A DNA stretch of 32,596 nucleotides from an uncultured Rhodothermaceae bacterium (GTDB lineage: Bacteria; Bacteroidota; Rhodothermia; Rhodothermales; Salinibacteraceae): assembly GCA_913056335.1 (NCBI GenBank), contig CAJXLX010000030.1, positions 1-32,596 on the forward strand. Direction: 5' to 3'. This document shows, in pieces, positions 16,959-24,612 of this stretch (position 1 is the stretch's first letter; every line of letters begins with the position of its first letter). The translations under genes and the position numbers were made by a program. The notes under the pieces were generated by a model, which was given only the letters and a program-made list of their open reading frames with translations, was not told the origin of the DNA and searched no databases.

Positions 16959-17498
16959 ACAGTTGGTTGCAACGTGTGGCAATAGTGCGGCGAGCACGAG
17001 GCTCCGCTTCTCTTGTCTGTGTGCGTTTTTACGGCGATCGCACTCAGCGCGAAACGCTCGCATGACGCACAATGCGGCCGTGAAAAAGCGGGGGGTCAAG
17101 CCCCGCAGTTGTGGGGGTTCGCTCGGCGTACCGAGTACGTGTGGTATGTAGCCGCCCGCATTACACGGAAAGTAACAGCCGCTCGGTGTGGATGTCTTAG
17201 CGCATGTCCTGATGCACACTTCGCCTGTACACACAGACGCAATTTCTATGCGACAACAGGACTGTAGGTATTGGGCGCGCGGTACAAGGATTCGCTATTC
17301 GCCCCCTCATATACAACGTATACGGAAAATTGCAGACGAACGGCCTTCTTTTTCGCAGAAGCTATATAACGGACTCGAAATGTATTGTTCATTACAATGC
17401 CCGTCCGCCAGACGCCAGAAAGCCCTTTCATAACACATTTTGAAGCGGCTTTCATGATGATCCTGCGCGCCACGACCACGCGTTTCCCATCCAGCTGT
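16959..17498. other. 540-bp intergenic region, no convincing gene
   Basis: This gap lies between two leftward genes and should carry the promoter of the SPT-like gene. A GC-rich hairpin with a T-run for leftward transcripts sits at 17083-17106. The stretch around 17260-17430 is less GC-rich than its surroundings. The 77-aa ORF at 17246-17479 (-) has no recognisable domain or signal peptide and I do not consider it supported. Confidence 0.5.
17083..17106 (-). terminator. Possible intrinsic terminator for leftward transcription
   Basis: On the minus strand GCGGGG-CTTGACC-CCCCGC is followed directly by TTTTTC, a short stem with a 7-base loop. It would end transcripts arriving from the parAB-DUF5683 unit, although that unit's stop is about 390 bases away, or protect the SPT-like promoter from read-through. 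Confidence 0.4.
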
Positions 17499-18152
17499 CT
17501 ACCGGAACTGCCATGTAGCCCGCACCCCGGGAGTCTGCGTCGTGGGCATCAGTGTGGGCTGTATCCGCATGGCCAGATCATCGCCTACGTCGAACGTGAG
17601 TAGATGCGCGCTGACGTACGCATCGACGATGGTAAGCGCATAGAACACACCAGCACCAATGATCATGAGGTTGCGCTGGCGCTGAAATGTGTCGCGCTGC
17701 TGACGAATCAGATTGGCGGACGCGCCCTGCCCCAGTTCGCCGAGCGCTTCGTTGTACTGCGGCTCGTACTGTGCAAACCGATTGGGACCGCCGTTTTCTT
17801 CGGCTTCGTTCTGCCCCACCGCAAACTGATTCGCACGCCGGTAGAGCCGGTACCGGCTCTGATTGCGCACAGCGTTGTAGATGAAGCCGCCGATCCCGCC
17901 GTACACGAAGGGTAGCTTGATATACTGACGGTTGTAGACTTGCCCCCAGCCCGGCAGTGCCGCTGCCCGCCACAGCGCCCGGCGGGGGGTATGGTTTTCC
18001 GGATAGCCCTGCGCACGCAGCCGCTCGGTGCGCACGCTATCGGGCTGCGCATGGGCTGGGTGTGCGGTCATGCCAGCGGATATGCCCCCGGCAAGCACAA
18101 TCCCCAGCAGGGCTCCCAGAATCGTGCGCCAGCGGCCTGATGCAACAAGCAT
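17499..18152 (-). CDS. DUF5683 domain protein, membrane-associated, linked to parAB
   Basis: A protein of unknown role in the DUF5683 family. It begins with an N-terminal hydrophobic segment (ILGALLGIVLAGGISAG) ending at AHAQ, consistent with a signal peptide. The family signature follows: RALWRAAALPGWGQVYNRQYIKLPFVYGG, where the PGWGQ-Y motif and adjacent hydrophobic stretch probably contact the membrane. A second hydrophobic helix (LMIIGAGVFYALTIVDAYVS) lies near the end. I take the ATG at 18152, giving 217 aa; a GTG at 18200 overlapping the parB stop and an ATG at 18188 are possible. In Bacteroidota this family often follows parAB, as I recall, and here it is directly downstream on the same strand. 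That suggests cotranscription, but its function has not been established to my knowledge. Confidence 0.8.
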   Translation of the reverse strand: MLVASGRWRTILGALLGIVLAGGISAGMTAHPAHAQPDSVRTERLRAQGYPENHTPRRALWRAAALPGWGQVYNRQYIKLPFVYGGIGGFIYNAVRNQSRYRLYRRANQFAVGQNEAEENGGPNRFAQYEPQYNEALGELGQGASANLIRQQRDTFQRQRNLMIIGAGVFYALTIVDAYVSAHLLTFDVGDDLAMRIQPTLMPTTQTPGVRATWQFR

Positions 18153-18196
18153 GGTGCGGATCACGGATTCAAAGATACACACACGCATCAGGGACC

Positions 18197-19153
18197 TCAC
18201 GCATCCAAAATCTCAAGCAGGCGCTCCAGATCTTCCTCGGAGTAATAGGCAATTTCGATGCGGCCTTCGCCTTCTTTTTCCTTGTGGTGGATGTGCACCT
18301 GCGTGCTCAGGCGCGAGCGCAGCCGCTTTCGGTAGTCGTTAAGCTGTAGCTTTGTGCGGCTCGGGCCCTTATCCGCTTCCGCGTCGGGCTCGTCCGGCTC
18401 GTCGTCAGACTCCTCTGCGGCTTCTTGGGTGGCATGCCAGGCACGCGCACGGGCCTCTACGTCGCGCACCGACAAACTCTCTTCAATAATCTTGCTGAGC
18501 AGCTCTTCCTGCGCCTCCAGGTCGTCGATCGTGACGAGGGCGCGGGCATGGCCCATGGCTACCTCGCCGTCGCGCAGGGCGGCCTGCACCACTGGCGGCA
18601 GGCGCAACAGCCGCAGAAAGTTGGCCACCGACGCCCGGCTTTTTCCTACCTTTTCGGCGACCTCGGACTGCGTAAGCCCGACTTCGTCCATAAGCCGATG
18701 GTAGCCCAGCGCTACCTCAATGGGGTTCAGTTCCTCACGCTGCACGTTCTCCACCAGCGCCATCTCCAGCATCTGCTCCGAGTCCGCGCGGCGCACGAAC
18801 GAGGGCAGGTGCGTAAGACTGGTGCGGCGGGCCGCCCGCCAGCGGCGCTCGCCCGAAATAATCTCGAACTCGCCGTTACCGAGCGCCCGCACCGTAATCG
18901 GCTGAATGATGCCCATCTGTTCGATAGACGCCGCCAGCTCGTCGAGCGCGTCCTCGCTAAAGGACTGCCGCGGCTGGTAGCGATTGGGGCGGATTGCGTC
19001 GATGGCCACGTCGGCTACGCGCCCCACCATGCGCTCCTCGTCGCTGTCGAACTGGTAGAGTTGGCTCTGGCGCACGGTGCCGTCGCGCTCGCTGTCATCA
19101 TCACCGGGAAGGAGCGCGTTCAGTCCGCGTCCGAGTGCAGAGTTGTTAGCCAT
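18197..19153 (-). CDS. parB: Chromosome-partitioning protein ParB
   Basis: ParB binds parS sites near the origin, spreads along DNA as a CTP-dependent clamp, and loads SMC for chromosome segregation. The N-terminus NSALGRGLNALLPG is the usual ParA-interacting tail. The ParB/Srx nucleotide-binding domain follows, with PNRYQPRQSF, ISGERRWRAA (the CTP-binding arginine box) and ENVQREELNPIE. The helix-turn-helix region is GLTQSEVAEKVGKSRASVANFLRLL. An acidic low-complexity linker (about residues 245-265) leads to the C-terminal dimerisation domain ending GEGRIEIAYYSEEDLERLLEIL. The length of 318 aa is normal. It lies 75 bases after parA on the same strand. I did not find a clear parS sequence (TGTTTCACGTGAAACA-like) in the window, though a manual scan can miss one. 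Confidence 0.97.
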   Translation of the reverse strand: MANNSALGRGLNALLPGDDDSERDGTVRQSQLYQFDSDEERMVGRVADVAIDAIRPNRYQPRQSFSEDALDELAASIEQMGIIQPITVRALGNGEFEIISGERRWRAARRTSLTHLPSFVRRADSEQMLEMALVENVQREELNPIEVALGYHRLMDEVGLTQSEVAEKVGKSRASVANFLRLLRLPPVVQAALRDGEVAMGHARALVTIDDLEAQEELLSKIIEESLSVRDVEARARAWHATQEAAEESDDEPDEPDAEADKGPSRTKLQLNDYRKRLRSRLSTQVHIHHKEKEGEGRIEIAYYSEEDLERLLEILDA

Positions 19154-19228
19154 AGCAAAGTGGGGTTAGACCGAGACGCGCCTCGTATCCACAAGACCGC
19201 GGGCGCATCCCAAGAAAACGAGTGCGGG

Positions 19229-20167
19229 TTACGAGTTGGAGAGCGAGAAGCCGTTAGCTGGGGTCGACGAACGACGGGGCGGCGCGGGCTCTTCCGAATC
19301 GGGCGTGGGGATGCCGTCCGACGCATCGCGAGCGCTCTCTGGAGCGGGCTCAGGATCGGTATCCGCGGTGGCAGTGCCATTGGACGACGCGGACGATGCG
19401 TCTTCTTCGTTAGCCTCTACAATCTCGCGGGCCAGCGCAATGTAGTTGCGCGCGCCCTTGCTCGACGCATCGTACAAAATGACGGGCTTGCCAAAGCTCG
19501 GCGCCTCCGAAAGCCGCACGTTGCGCTGCACAATCGTCTCGAACACCTGATCGCCAAAGTAGCGGCGTACCTCTTTGGCCACCTGATTCGACAGGCGGAG
19601 CCGCGTGTCGAACATCGTAAGAAGCACGCCCTCAATCTCCAGATCCGGATTCAGATGCTTGCGCACAATCTTGATGGTGTTCAGCAGCTGCCCGAGTCCC
19701 TCCAGCGCAAAATACTCGGCCTGCACCGGAATGAGCACCGAGTTAGCCGCCGTCAGCGAGTTCAACGTGAGCAGCCCCAGCGAGGGCGGGCAGTCAATCA
19801 CCACAAAGTCGTACATGCGGCGCAAGCGCGTGAGCACCTTCGACAGGATGCGCTCCCGCTCATCCACCTCAATCATCTCGATCTCGGCCCCGACCAGGTT
19901 GATGTGGCTCGGCATCAGATCCAAAAACGGAATGTCGGTCGTCACGACCACGTCCTCCGGATCGACCTGCCCAGTAAGCGCCTCGTAGATCGACGCGTTC
20001 AGGTCTTTCGGCGCCACGCCAATGCCCGAGGTGCAGTTGGCCTGCGGATCAATGTCGAGCAGCAGCGTCGAGTACTCGGTCGCCGCCAGCGACGCCGCCA
20101 GGTTAATCGCCGACGTGGTTTTGCCCACGCCGCCTTTCTGATTCGCAACCGCGATGACCTTTCCCAT
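19229..20167 (-). CDS. parA: Chromosome-partitioning ATPase ParA (Soj)
   Basis: A ParA/MinD-type ATPase that binds DNA nonspecifically in the ATP state and drives ParB-parS segregation. The deviant Walker A motif is [19 protein letters not shown] at the N-terminus, followed by [15 protein letters not shown] and the Walker B region [16 protein letters not shown]. The start at the ATG at 20167 ([10 protein letters not shown]) places the P-loop at the normal position; the track adds eight upstream codons. Residues beyond about 255 form a Pro-, Ser- and acid-rich tail of roughly 55 residues, absent in short ParA proteins and probably disordered. The gene heads a leftward parA-parB-DUF5683 unit and is divergent from the helicase gene. 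Confidence 0.96.
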   Translation of the reverse strand: MGKVIAVANQKGGVGKTTSAINLAASLAATEYSTLLLDIDPQANCTSGIGVAPKDLNASIYEALTGQVDPEDVVVTTDIPFLDLMPSHINLVGAEIEMIEVDERERILSKVLTRLRRMYDFVVIDCPPSLGLLTLNSLTAANSVLIPVQAEYFALEGLGQLLNTIKIVRKHLNPDLEIEGVLLTMFDTRLRLSNQVAKEVRRYFGDQVFETIVQRNVRLSEAPSFGKPVILYDASSKGARNYIALAREIVEANEEDASSASSNGTATADTDPEPAPESARDASDGIPTPDSEEPAPPRRSSTPANGFSLSNS

Positions 20168-20599
20168 AGAAACCCGCTTTACTCGATGCAACTGCGTTGA
20201 GGTATACGTACATGTAACCTACAACACACCGCCCCGCAATGTCCACCGCCCCCTGCTCATTTTTCTCGAAAGGACCGTGGAGCCGCACACGCCACAGCCA
20301 CTTCCCCGCTCCCTCCTGCGTCCAACGGTCCTCCGTTGGATGTCTACCGGAAACGCTCCAGTGTTGAGGCCCCGAGTTGGGTGCAACGCATTTTCGGCTT
20401 TCAGGGGAAAGCGAAGCCTCGTGCCCCCGCCCCCTATTCGTTCCGGACCTCCGGCGGCCCCACGGCTCCGCCCCGGGATCACCCATGCGCGGGCGCAAGT
20501 TAAGGCTCCCGCCCTTTCGGGCATAGATCCGGGTTCAAACGGCCTTGCCGCTCTTGGTTTCTGCTGTTCTATCTTCACCACACTATCTACCGCTGTGCC
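20168..20599. other. Divergent intergenic region between parA and the helicase gene
   Basis: This 432-bp GC-rich region should hold divergent promoters for the parA unit and the helicase gene. Beyond the hairpin at 20321-20340 and a small GCCC-TTTC-GGGC stem near 20510 I see nothing distinctive. The ORFs listed over it are extensions of antisense shadows. Confidence 0.5.
20321..20340. repeat. 20-bp hairpin with AACGGTCCNCCGTT core
   Basis: TCCAACGG-TCCT-CCGTTGGA is a perfect 8-bp stem with a 4-base loop. No T-run follows on either strand. It shares the exact core AACGGTCCNCCGTT with the hairpins at 3563-3588 and, in reverse orientation, 3742-3763. Confidence 0.6.
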
Positions 20600-22711
20600 A
20601 TGGCTCGCCGCATCACGCTCGACCCCACCGGCTCCGGCGCTTCGCCCGAGAACCTCACGGTCGATTACCGCGCCGAGCTGAACGACCAACAGTACGCTGC
20701 TGCCACCGCTGACCCCGGCGCGCTGCTCATTGTGGCAGGGGCAGGCACCGGCAAAACCCGTACGCTCGTGTACCGGCTCTCGTATCTGGTGGAAACCGGG
20801 CTCGACCCGCGCTCCATTGTGCTGCTCACCTTTACGCGTCGCGCGGCCCGCGACATGATGACGCGCGCCGCCTCGCTCCTCGACGGACGCTGCCAGCGTG
20901 TACAGGGCGGCACCTTTCACAGCTTCTGCATGCAGCTGCTGCGCCAACACGCCCCTGCGCTCAACCTCTCGCCCGACTTCACCATCCTCGACGCCTCCGA
21001 CGCTGCCGACGTGCTCTCTATGCTTCGCACTCGCGGCGGCTACCCCGACCGGGCCGACCGCTTCCCCAACAAGGGCACGCTGCAGTCCATGTTCTCCGAC
21101 ACCGTCAACCGCGACCGCGCGCTCTCGGAGGCCCTGCACGACCGCTACCCGCAGTTTACGCACCTGCACGATGACCTGCACGAGCTGCAAGACACCTACC
21201 GCGCGTACAAAGCCGAGCACCACATGCTCGACTTCGACGATCTCTTGCGCCGCACCCACGAGCTGCTGTCGCAGAACGACGCCGTCCGCCAGCAGGTGGC
21301 CACGCGCTGTCGCCATGTGCTTGTGGATGAGTACCAGGACACCAACGCGGTGCAGGCCGATCTCGTGCAGCAGTTTACTTCGGTGCATGGCAACGTGACT
21401 GCGGTGGGCGACGACGCGCAGAGCATCTACCGGTTTCGCGGGGCCGACTTCCGCAACATCTTTCGCTTCCCCAAACAATACGACAACGCCCGCGTGCTGA
21501 AGCTGGAGCAGAACTACCGCTCCACCCAGCCGATTCTGGATCTGGCGAACCACCTCACCGACCACGCCGACCGCTCGTACGACACAACGCTCTTCTCGGA
21601 CGCCGACACGGGCGACCTGCCTGCCATTGTACCTGCTGCCGATACCGCCATGGAGGCGCGTTTCGTTGGACAGATGGTCGCGCAACTCCGTGAGCAGGGC
21701 GTACCGCTTCGCGACCAGGCCGTGCTCTTTCGCAGCAGCCACAACAGCTACGATGTCGAGATTGAACTGGGCAAGCGCAACATCCCGTACGTCAAGTACG
21801 GCGGCACGAAGCTGAGCGAGGCCGCGCATATCAAAGACGTGCTGGCACACCTGCGTGTAGCCGAGAATCCCGACGACGCCGCAGCCTGGAATCGCATCTT
21901 GCAGCTGATTCATGGCATCGGCCCAAAAACCGCGCAGGATCTCATCGACTGGCTCACCAACGACGACCACAGCGCGTTTGTGGTCGACGAGCAGGGCCCG
22001 TTCGCCCAGCGCTACCTCGACACGCTCACCCAGCTGCTGAACACGCTCCGCAGTATCCGTCCTGATGAGCAGCCGCTTACCGAGCAGATGGAAGCGGTGC
22101 TCACCTACTATCGCCCGCTGTTCGAGGAGACGTATCCCGACGACTACCCCAAGCGCGAATCGGATCTGGAGCATCTTGCGCCGCTCGCAGCCCGTTACGA
22201 CAGCCGACAGCGCTTTCTCGCGGACCTCACCCTGGACCCGATTGAGCTTACGGCGCTCGACCAAGAAGGCACGACCGACGACGAAGCCCCGCTCGTCCTC
22301 TCCACCATCCACTCGGCGAAGGGGCTCGAATTCCACAGCGTGTTTCTCATCCACGCACTCGACGGCACGCTGCCCTCGCAGTATGCCCTCGACGAACCGG
22401 GCGGCCTCGACGAGGAATTGCGCCTGCTCTACGTCGCCGTCACGCGCGCTGAGGAGACCCTCTTCATCTCGTACCCCATGCTGCAGACGAGCCGGTACTA
22501 CGGCGATACGATGGCCTCGCGCAGCCGCTTTCTGGAGAACATTCCCGAGTCGATTCTGGAGCCGGTAGAGCTGGTCGAAGCGCCGCCCGAATCCGCCCCC
22601 AACGAACTGCCCGATACCGCAGAGCCAGAGGCGCTGCCTGCGCCCACCGACGACAGCACATCCGACCCCGAACCGGACCCACCGGAGCCCGACGACGGAT
22701 TGCCGTTTTAG
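20600..22711 (+). CDS. UvrD/Rep/PcrA-family superfamily 1 DNA helicase with an SSB-like C-terminal tip
   Basis: An ATP-dependent 3'-5' DNA helicase of superfamily 1A, acting in repair or fork restart. Residues 25-55 hold the Q motif (LNDQQYAAA) and Walker A (VAGAGTGKTRTL). Motif Ia is LLTFTRRAARDM, motif Ib GGTFHSFCM, and Walker B plus motif II is VLVDEYQDTN (residues 240-249). Motif III is VGDDAQSIYRFRGA, motif IV LEQNYRSTQ, motif V LSTIHSAKGLEFHSVFL, and motif VI LLYVAVTRAEE. All motifs look intact, so it should be active. At 703 aa it is close to Rep and UvrD in length. After the helicase core comes a 60-residue acidic, Pro-rich tail ending EPDDGLPF. This tip differs by one residue from the tip of the second SSB (EPDDDLPF). 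The start ATG at 20600 is well placed. A GNAT gene follows after 38 bases. Confidence 0.95.
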   Translation: MARRITLDPTGSGASPENLTVDYRAELNDQQYAAATADPGALLIVAGAGTGKTRTLVYRLSYLVETGLDPRSIVLLTFTRRAARDMMTRAASLLDGRCQRVQGGTFHSFCMQLLRQHAPALNLSPDFTILDASDAADVLSMLRTRGGYPDRADRFPNKGTLQSMFSDTVNRDRALSEALHDRYPQFTHLHDDLHELQDTYRAYKAEHHMLDFDDLLRRTHELLSQNDAVRQQVATRCRHVLVDEYQDTNAVQADLVQQFTSVHGNVTAVGDDAQSIYRFRGADFRNIFRFPKQYDNARVLKLEQNYRSTQPILDLANHLTDHADRSYDTTLFSDADTGDLPAIVPAADTAMEARFVGQMVAQLREQGVPLRDQAVLFRSSHNSYDVEIELGKRNIPYVKYGGTKLSEAAHIKDVLAHLRVAENPDDAAAWNRILQLIHGIGPKTAQDLIDWLTNDDHSAFVVDEQGPFAQRYLDTLTQLLNTLRSIRPDEQPLTEQMEAVLTYYRPLFEETYPDDYPKRESDLEHLAPLAARYDSRQRFLADLTLDPIELTALDQEGTTDDEAPLVLSTIHSAKGLEFHSVFLIHALDGTLPSQYALDEPGGLDEELRLLYVAVTRAEETLFISYPMLQTSRYYGDTMASRSRFLENIPESILEPVELVEAPPESAPNELPDTAEPEALPAPTDDSTSDPEPDPPEPDDGLPF

Positions 22712-22749
22712 CACCTGCCTATCTCATCTACCATCTGCTCCGGTTTCCC

Positions 22750-23205
22750 ATGAACGCGACCTCAGCCCTTCGCATTGCTGCCATCTCGCGCGAGGAGCGT
22801 CCGCTGCTGCGCACGCTTAACAAGACGATCTTTGGGGATGCCGAGGTGATTCGCACCTTTAAGCGCGCCGACCTGATGATGCTGGTGGCGTGGCTGCGTG
22901 GTACGCCGGTTGGCTTTAAGGTAGGCTATCGGCTTCAGCCGCGTGTTTTCTACAGCGCAAAGGGCGGCGTCGTACCCGAAGCGCGGCGGCAGGGCATTGC
23001 GCGGGCGCTCCTGCACGCCATGCTGGAGCGAGTACAGACGAGCGGCTATCGGCGGTTTGTGTTCGACACGTTTCCGAACAAGCATCCCGGCATGACCATC
23101 CTGGCGCTGAACGAAGGGTTTCGGGTGATTCAGGCAGGCTACAATCCCGAGCACAGCGACTACCGCCTACGCTTTGCCCGTTCGTTTCCGCCCGGCGGCA
23201 AATGA
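22750..23205 (+). CDS. GNAT-family N-acetyltransferase
   Basis: A 151-aa GNAT acetyltransferase that would transfer an acetyl group from acetyl-CoA to an unknown amine. The acetyl-CoA pyrophosphate-binding loop is visible as GVVPEARRQGIARALLHAMLERV (about residues 75-97), preceded by a strand that reads GFKVGYRLQPRVFYSAKGG. The C-terminal strand-helix pair ends NEGFRVIQAGYNPEHSDYRLRFA, a common GNAT ending. It lies 38 bases after the helicase gene and 99 bases before the permease pair, all rightward, so it may be read with either. Substrate specificity cannot be inferred. Confidence 0.85.
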   Translation: MNATSALRIAAISREERPLLRTLNKTIFGDAEVIRTFKRADLMMLVAWLRGTPVGFKVGYRLQPRVFYSAKGGVVPEARRQGIARALLHAMLERVQTSGYRRFVFDTFPNKHPGMTILALNEGFRVIQAGYNPEHSDYRLRFARSFPPGGK

Positions 23206-23304
23206 CAACGCCAATAGGGCTGTTGATGCGACCCGCTGTAACCATCGTTCGCAGGGATACGTACGTGGGGTGCTGTTGCCTCTCGCATCAACCTGTACTG
23301 CCCT

Positions 23305-24552
23305 GTGCGTCGTTTTCTATTTGACCTGGTGGAAGGCCTTCGTATTGCCCTGAACGCCATCTGGGCCAACCGTCTGCGGGCGGTGCTCACCACGCTGGGT
23401 ATTGTGATTGGCATTGTGTCGGTCACCCTCATGGCCGCGCTCATTAATGGCGTAAACAACGAGTTCGAGGAAACCCTCTCTACGCTCGGCGCCGATGTGA
23501 TGTACGTGAGCAAGTTTCCGTGGGGCGCCAACGTGAATGTGGACTGGTGGGAGATGGCCAACCGTCCGGCGCTATCGCCTGAGCTTGTGAACACCATTCA
23601 GGAGCGCTCGGACTACGCTTCGTTCGTGGCCCCCATGACGAGCACGGGCCGCACGGTGTCGTATCGCAACCGCTCAGCCCGGGCCAGCGTGACGGGCTCC
23701 TCACCGCTGTACGGGCAGATTCGGGGCGTCGAGCTGTCGCAAGGGCGCTTCCTGACGCAGAGCGATGAGCGCGGCGCCCGCACGGTGTGCGTGGTGGGGG
23801 CCGCCATTGCCGATGAGCTGTTTCCGAGCGGGGCCGCCCTGGGCCAGCCGGTACGCATGGGCGCGGCCTCGTGTACCGTGGTCGGTGTTATTGAACGTGA
23901 AGGCGCCGGCCTCTTTGGCGGCGATGGGAGCCACGACAACACGGTTATCATCCCGTTCAGCACGTTCGAGCGCCTCTTTGGCATCAGCCGGTGGCGCAGC
24001 ATCACCATTATGGTGAAGGTGCCCGGCACCGAGCTTATGAATCCCGCCGAAGACGAGCTCACTGGCATCTTGCGCACCGCCCGTCAGCTGGACCCGACCG
24101 AGGCCGACAACTTCGAAATCAACCAGCAAGACCAGGTGCGGGCGTCGTTCTCTACGGTGCGTATCGCCATTTACGGCGTGGGCCTCTTTCTAACAGCGCT
24201 GGCGCTGGTGGTGGGCGGCATTGGCGTAATGAACATCATGTTTGTCTCCGTTAAGGAGCGCACCAAGGAGATTGGCATCCGCAAGGCCGTGGGGGCCAAG
24301 CGCTTCACCATCCTGCTGCAGTTTCTGATTGAGGCCATTATCGTGTGTCTGATTGGCGGACTCATTGGCATTGGCGTAACCGCGGGCCTTACCACGCTTA
24401 TTAGCAACACGCTGGGTATTGCGGCGCCGCTCTCGCCCCAAGTGGTTGCCATTGCCTTCGCCATCTGTGTAAGCGTGGGCGTACTCTTTGGCATTGCCCC
24501 CGCCTGGCAAGCCGCCCAGGCCCGCCCCATCGACGCCCTGCGCTACGAGTAG
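23305..24552 (+). CDS. ABC transporter permease, MacB/FtsX type (first of a pair)
   Basis: An inner-membrane ABC permease of the type VII (MacB/FtsX) mechanotransmission class. The first transmembrane helix is near residues 20-45 (IWANRLRAVLTTLGIVIGIVSVTLM). A large periplasmic MacB-like core domain follows (about residues 50-275), then three C-terminal helices of the FtsX domain containing GGIGVMNIMFVSVKERTKEIGIRKAVGAKR. It ends PIDALRYE, the usual family terminus. The start is a GTG at 23305. Such permeases work with a MacB/LolD-type ATPase to export or extract substrates across the envelope, but no ATPase gene is adjacent. It is paired with a second permease 60 bases downstream, suggesting a heterodimer. 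Confidence 0.93.
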   Translation: MRRFLFDLVEGLRIALNAIWANRLRAVLTTLGIVIGIVSVTLMAALINGVNNEFEETLSTLGADVMYVSKFPWGANVNVDWWEMANRPALSPELVNTIQERSDYASFVAPMTSTGRTVSYRNRSARASVTGSSPLYGQIRGVELSQGRFLTQSDERGARTVCVVGAAIADELFPSGAALGQPVRMGAASCTVVGVIEREGAGLFGGDGSHDNTVIIPFSTFERLFGISRWRSITIMVKVPGTELMNPAEDELTGILRTARQLDPTEADNFEINQQDQVRASFSTVRIAIYGVGLFLTALALVVGGIGVMNIMFVSVKERTKEIGIRKAVGAKRFTILLQFLIEAIIVCLIGGLIGIGVTAGLTTLISNTLGIAAPLSPQVVAIAFAICVSVGVLFGIAPAWQAAQARPIDALRYE

Positions 24553-24612
24553 CCCTGTCGCCTGCAGTTCCCTCGCCGTTCACGATCTGTTTCTTGAATC
24601 CCCCTGTTTGCC

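Noticed and set aside
17246-17479. 77-aa minus-strand ORF in the 540-bp gap
   Set aside because: No domain, signal peptide or conserved context, and its composition looks like chance coding.
18425-20200. 591-aa plus-strand ORF over parA and parB
   Set aside because: It is antisense to clearly conserved parA and parB and shows no domain of its own.
20520-20545. GGGTTCAAAC T-loop-like sequence
   Set aside because: The position after the loop is not the required C, the stem does not pair, and no other tRNA arms are nearby.
20219-22714. 831-aa ORF on the minus strand across the helicase gene
   Set aside because: The plus-strand ORF has every UvrD motif in order. The antisense product is rich in Arg, Val and Gly with no recognisable domain, as expected of a shadow in a GC-rich gene.
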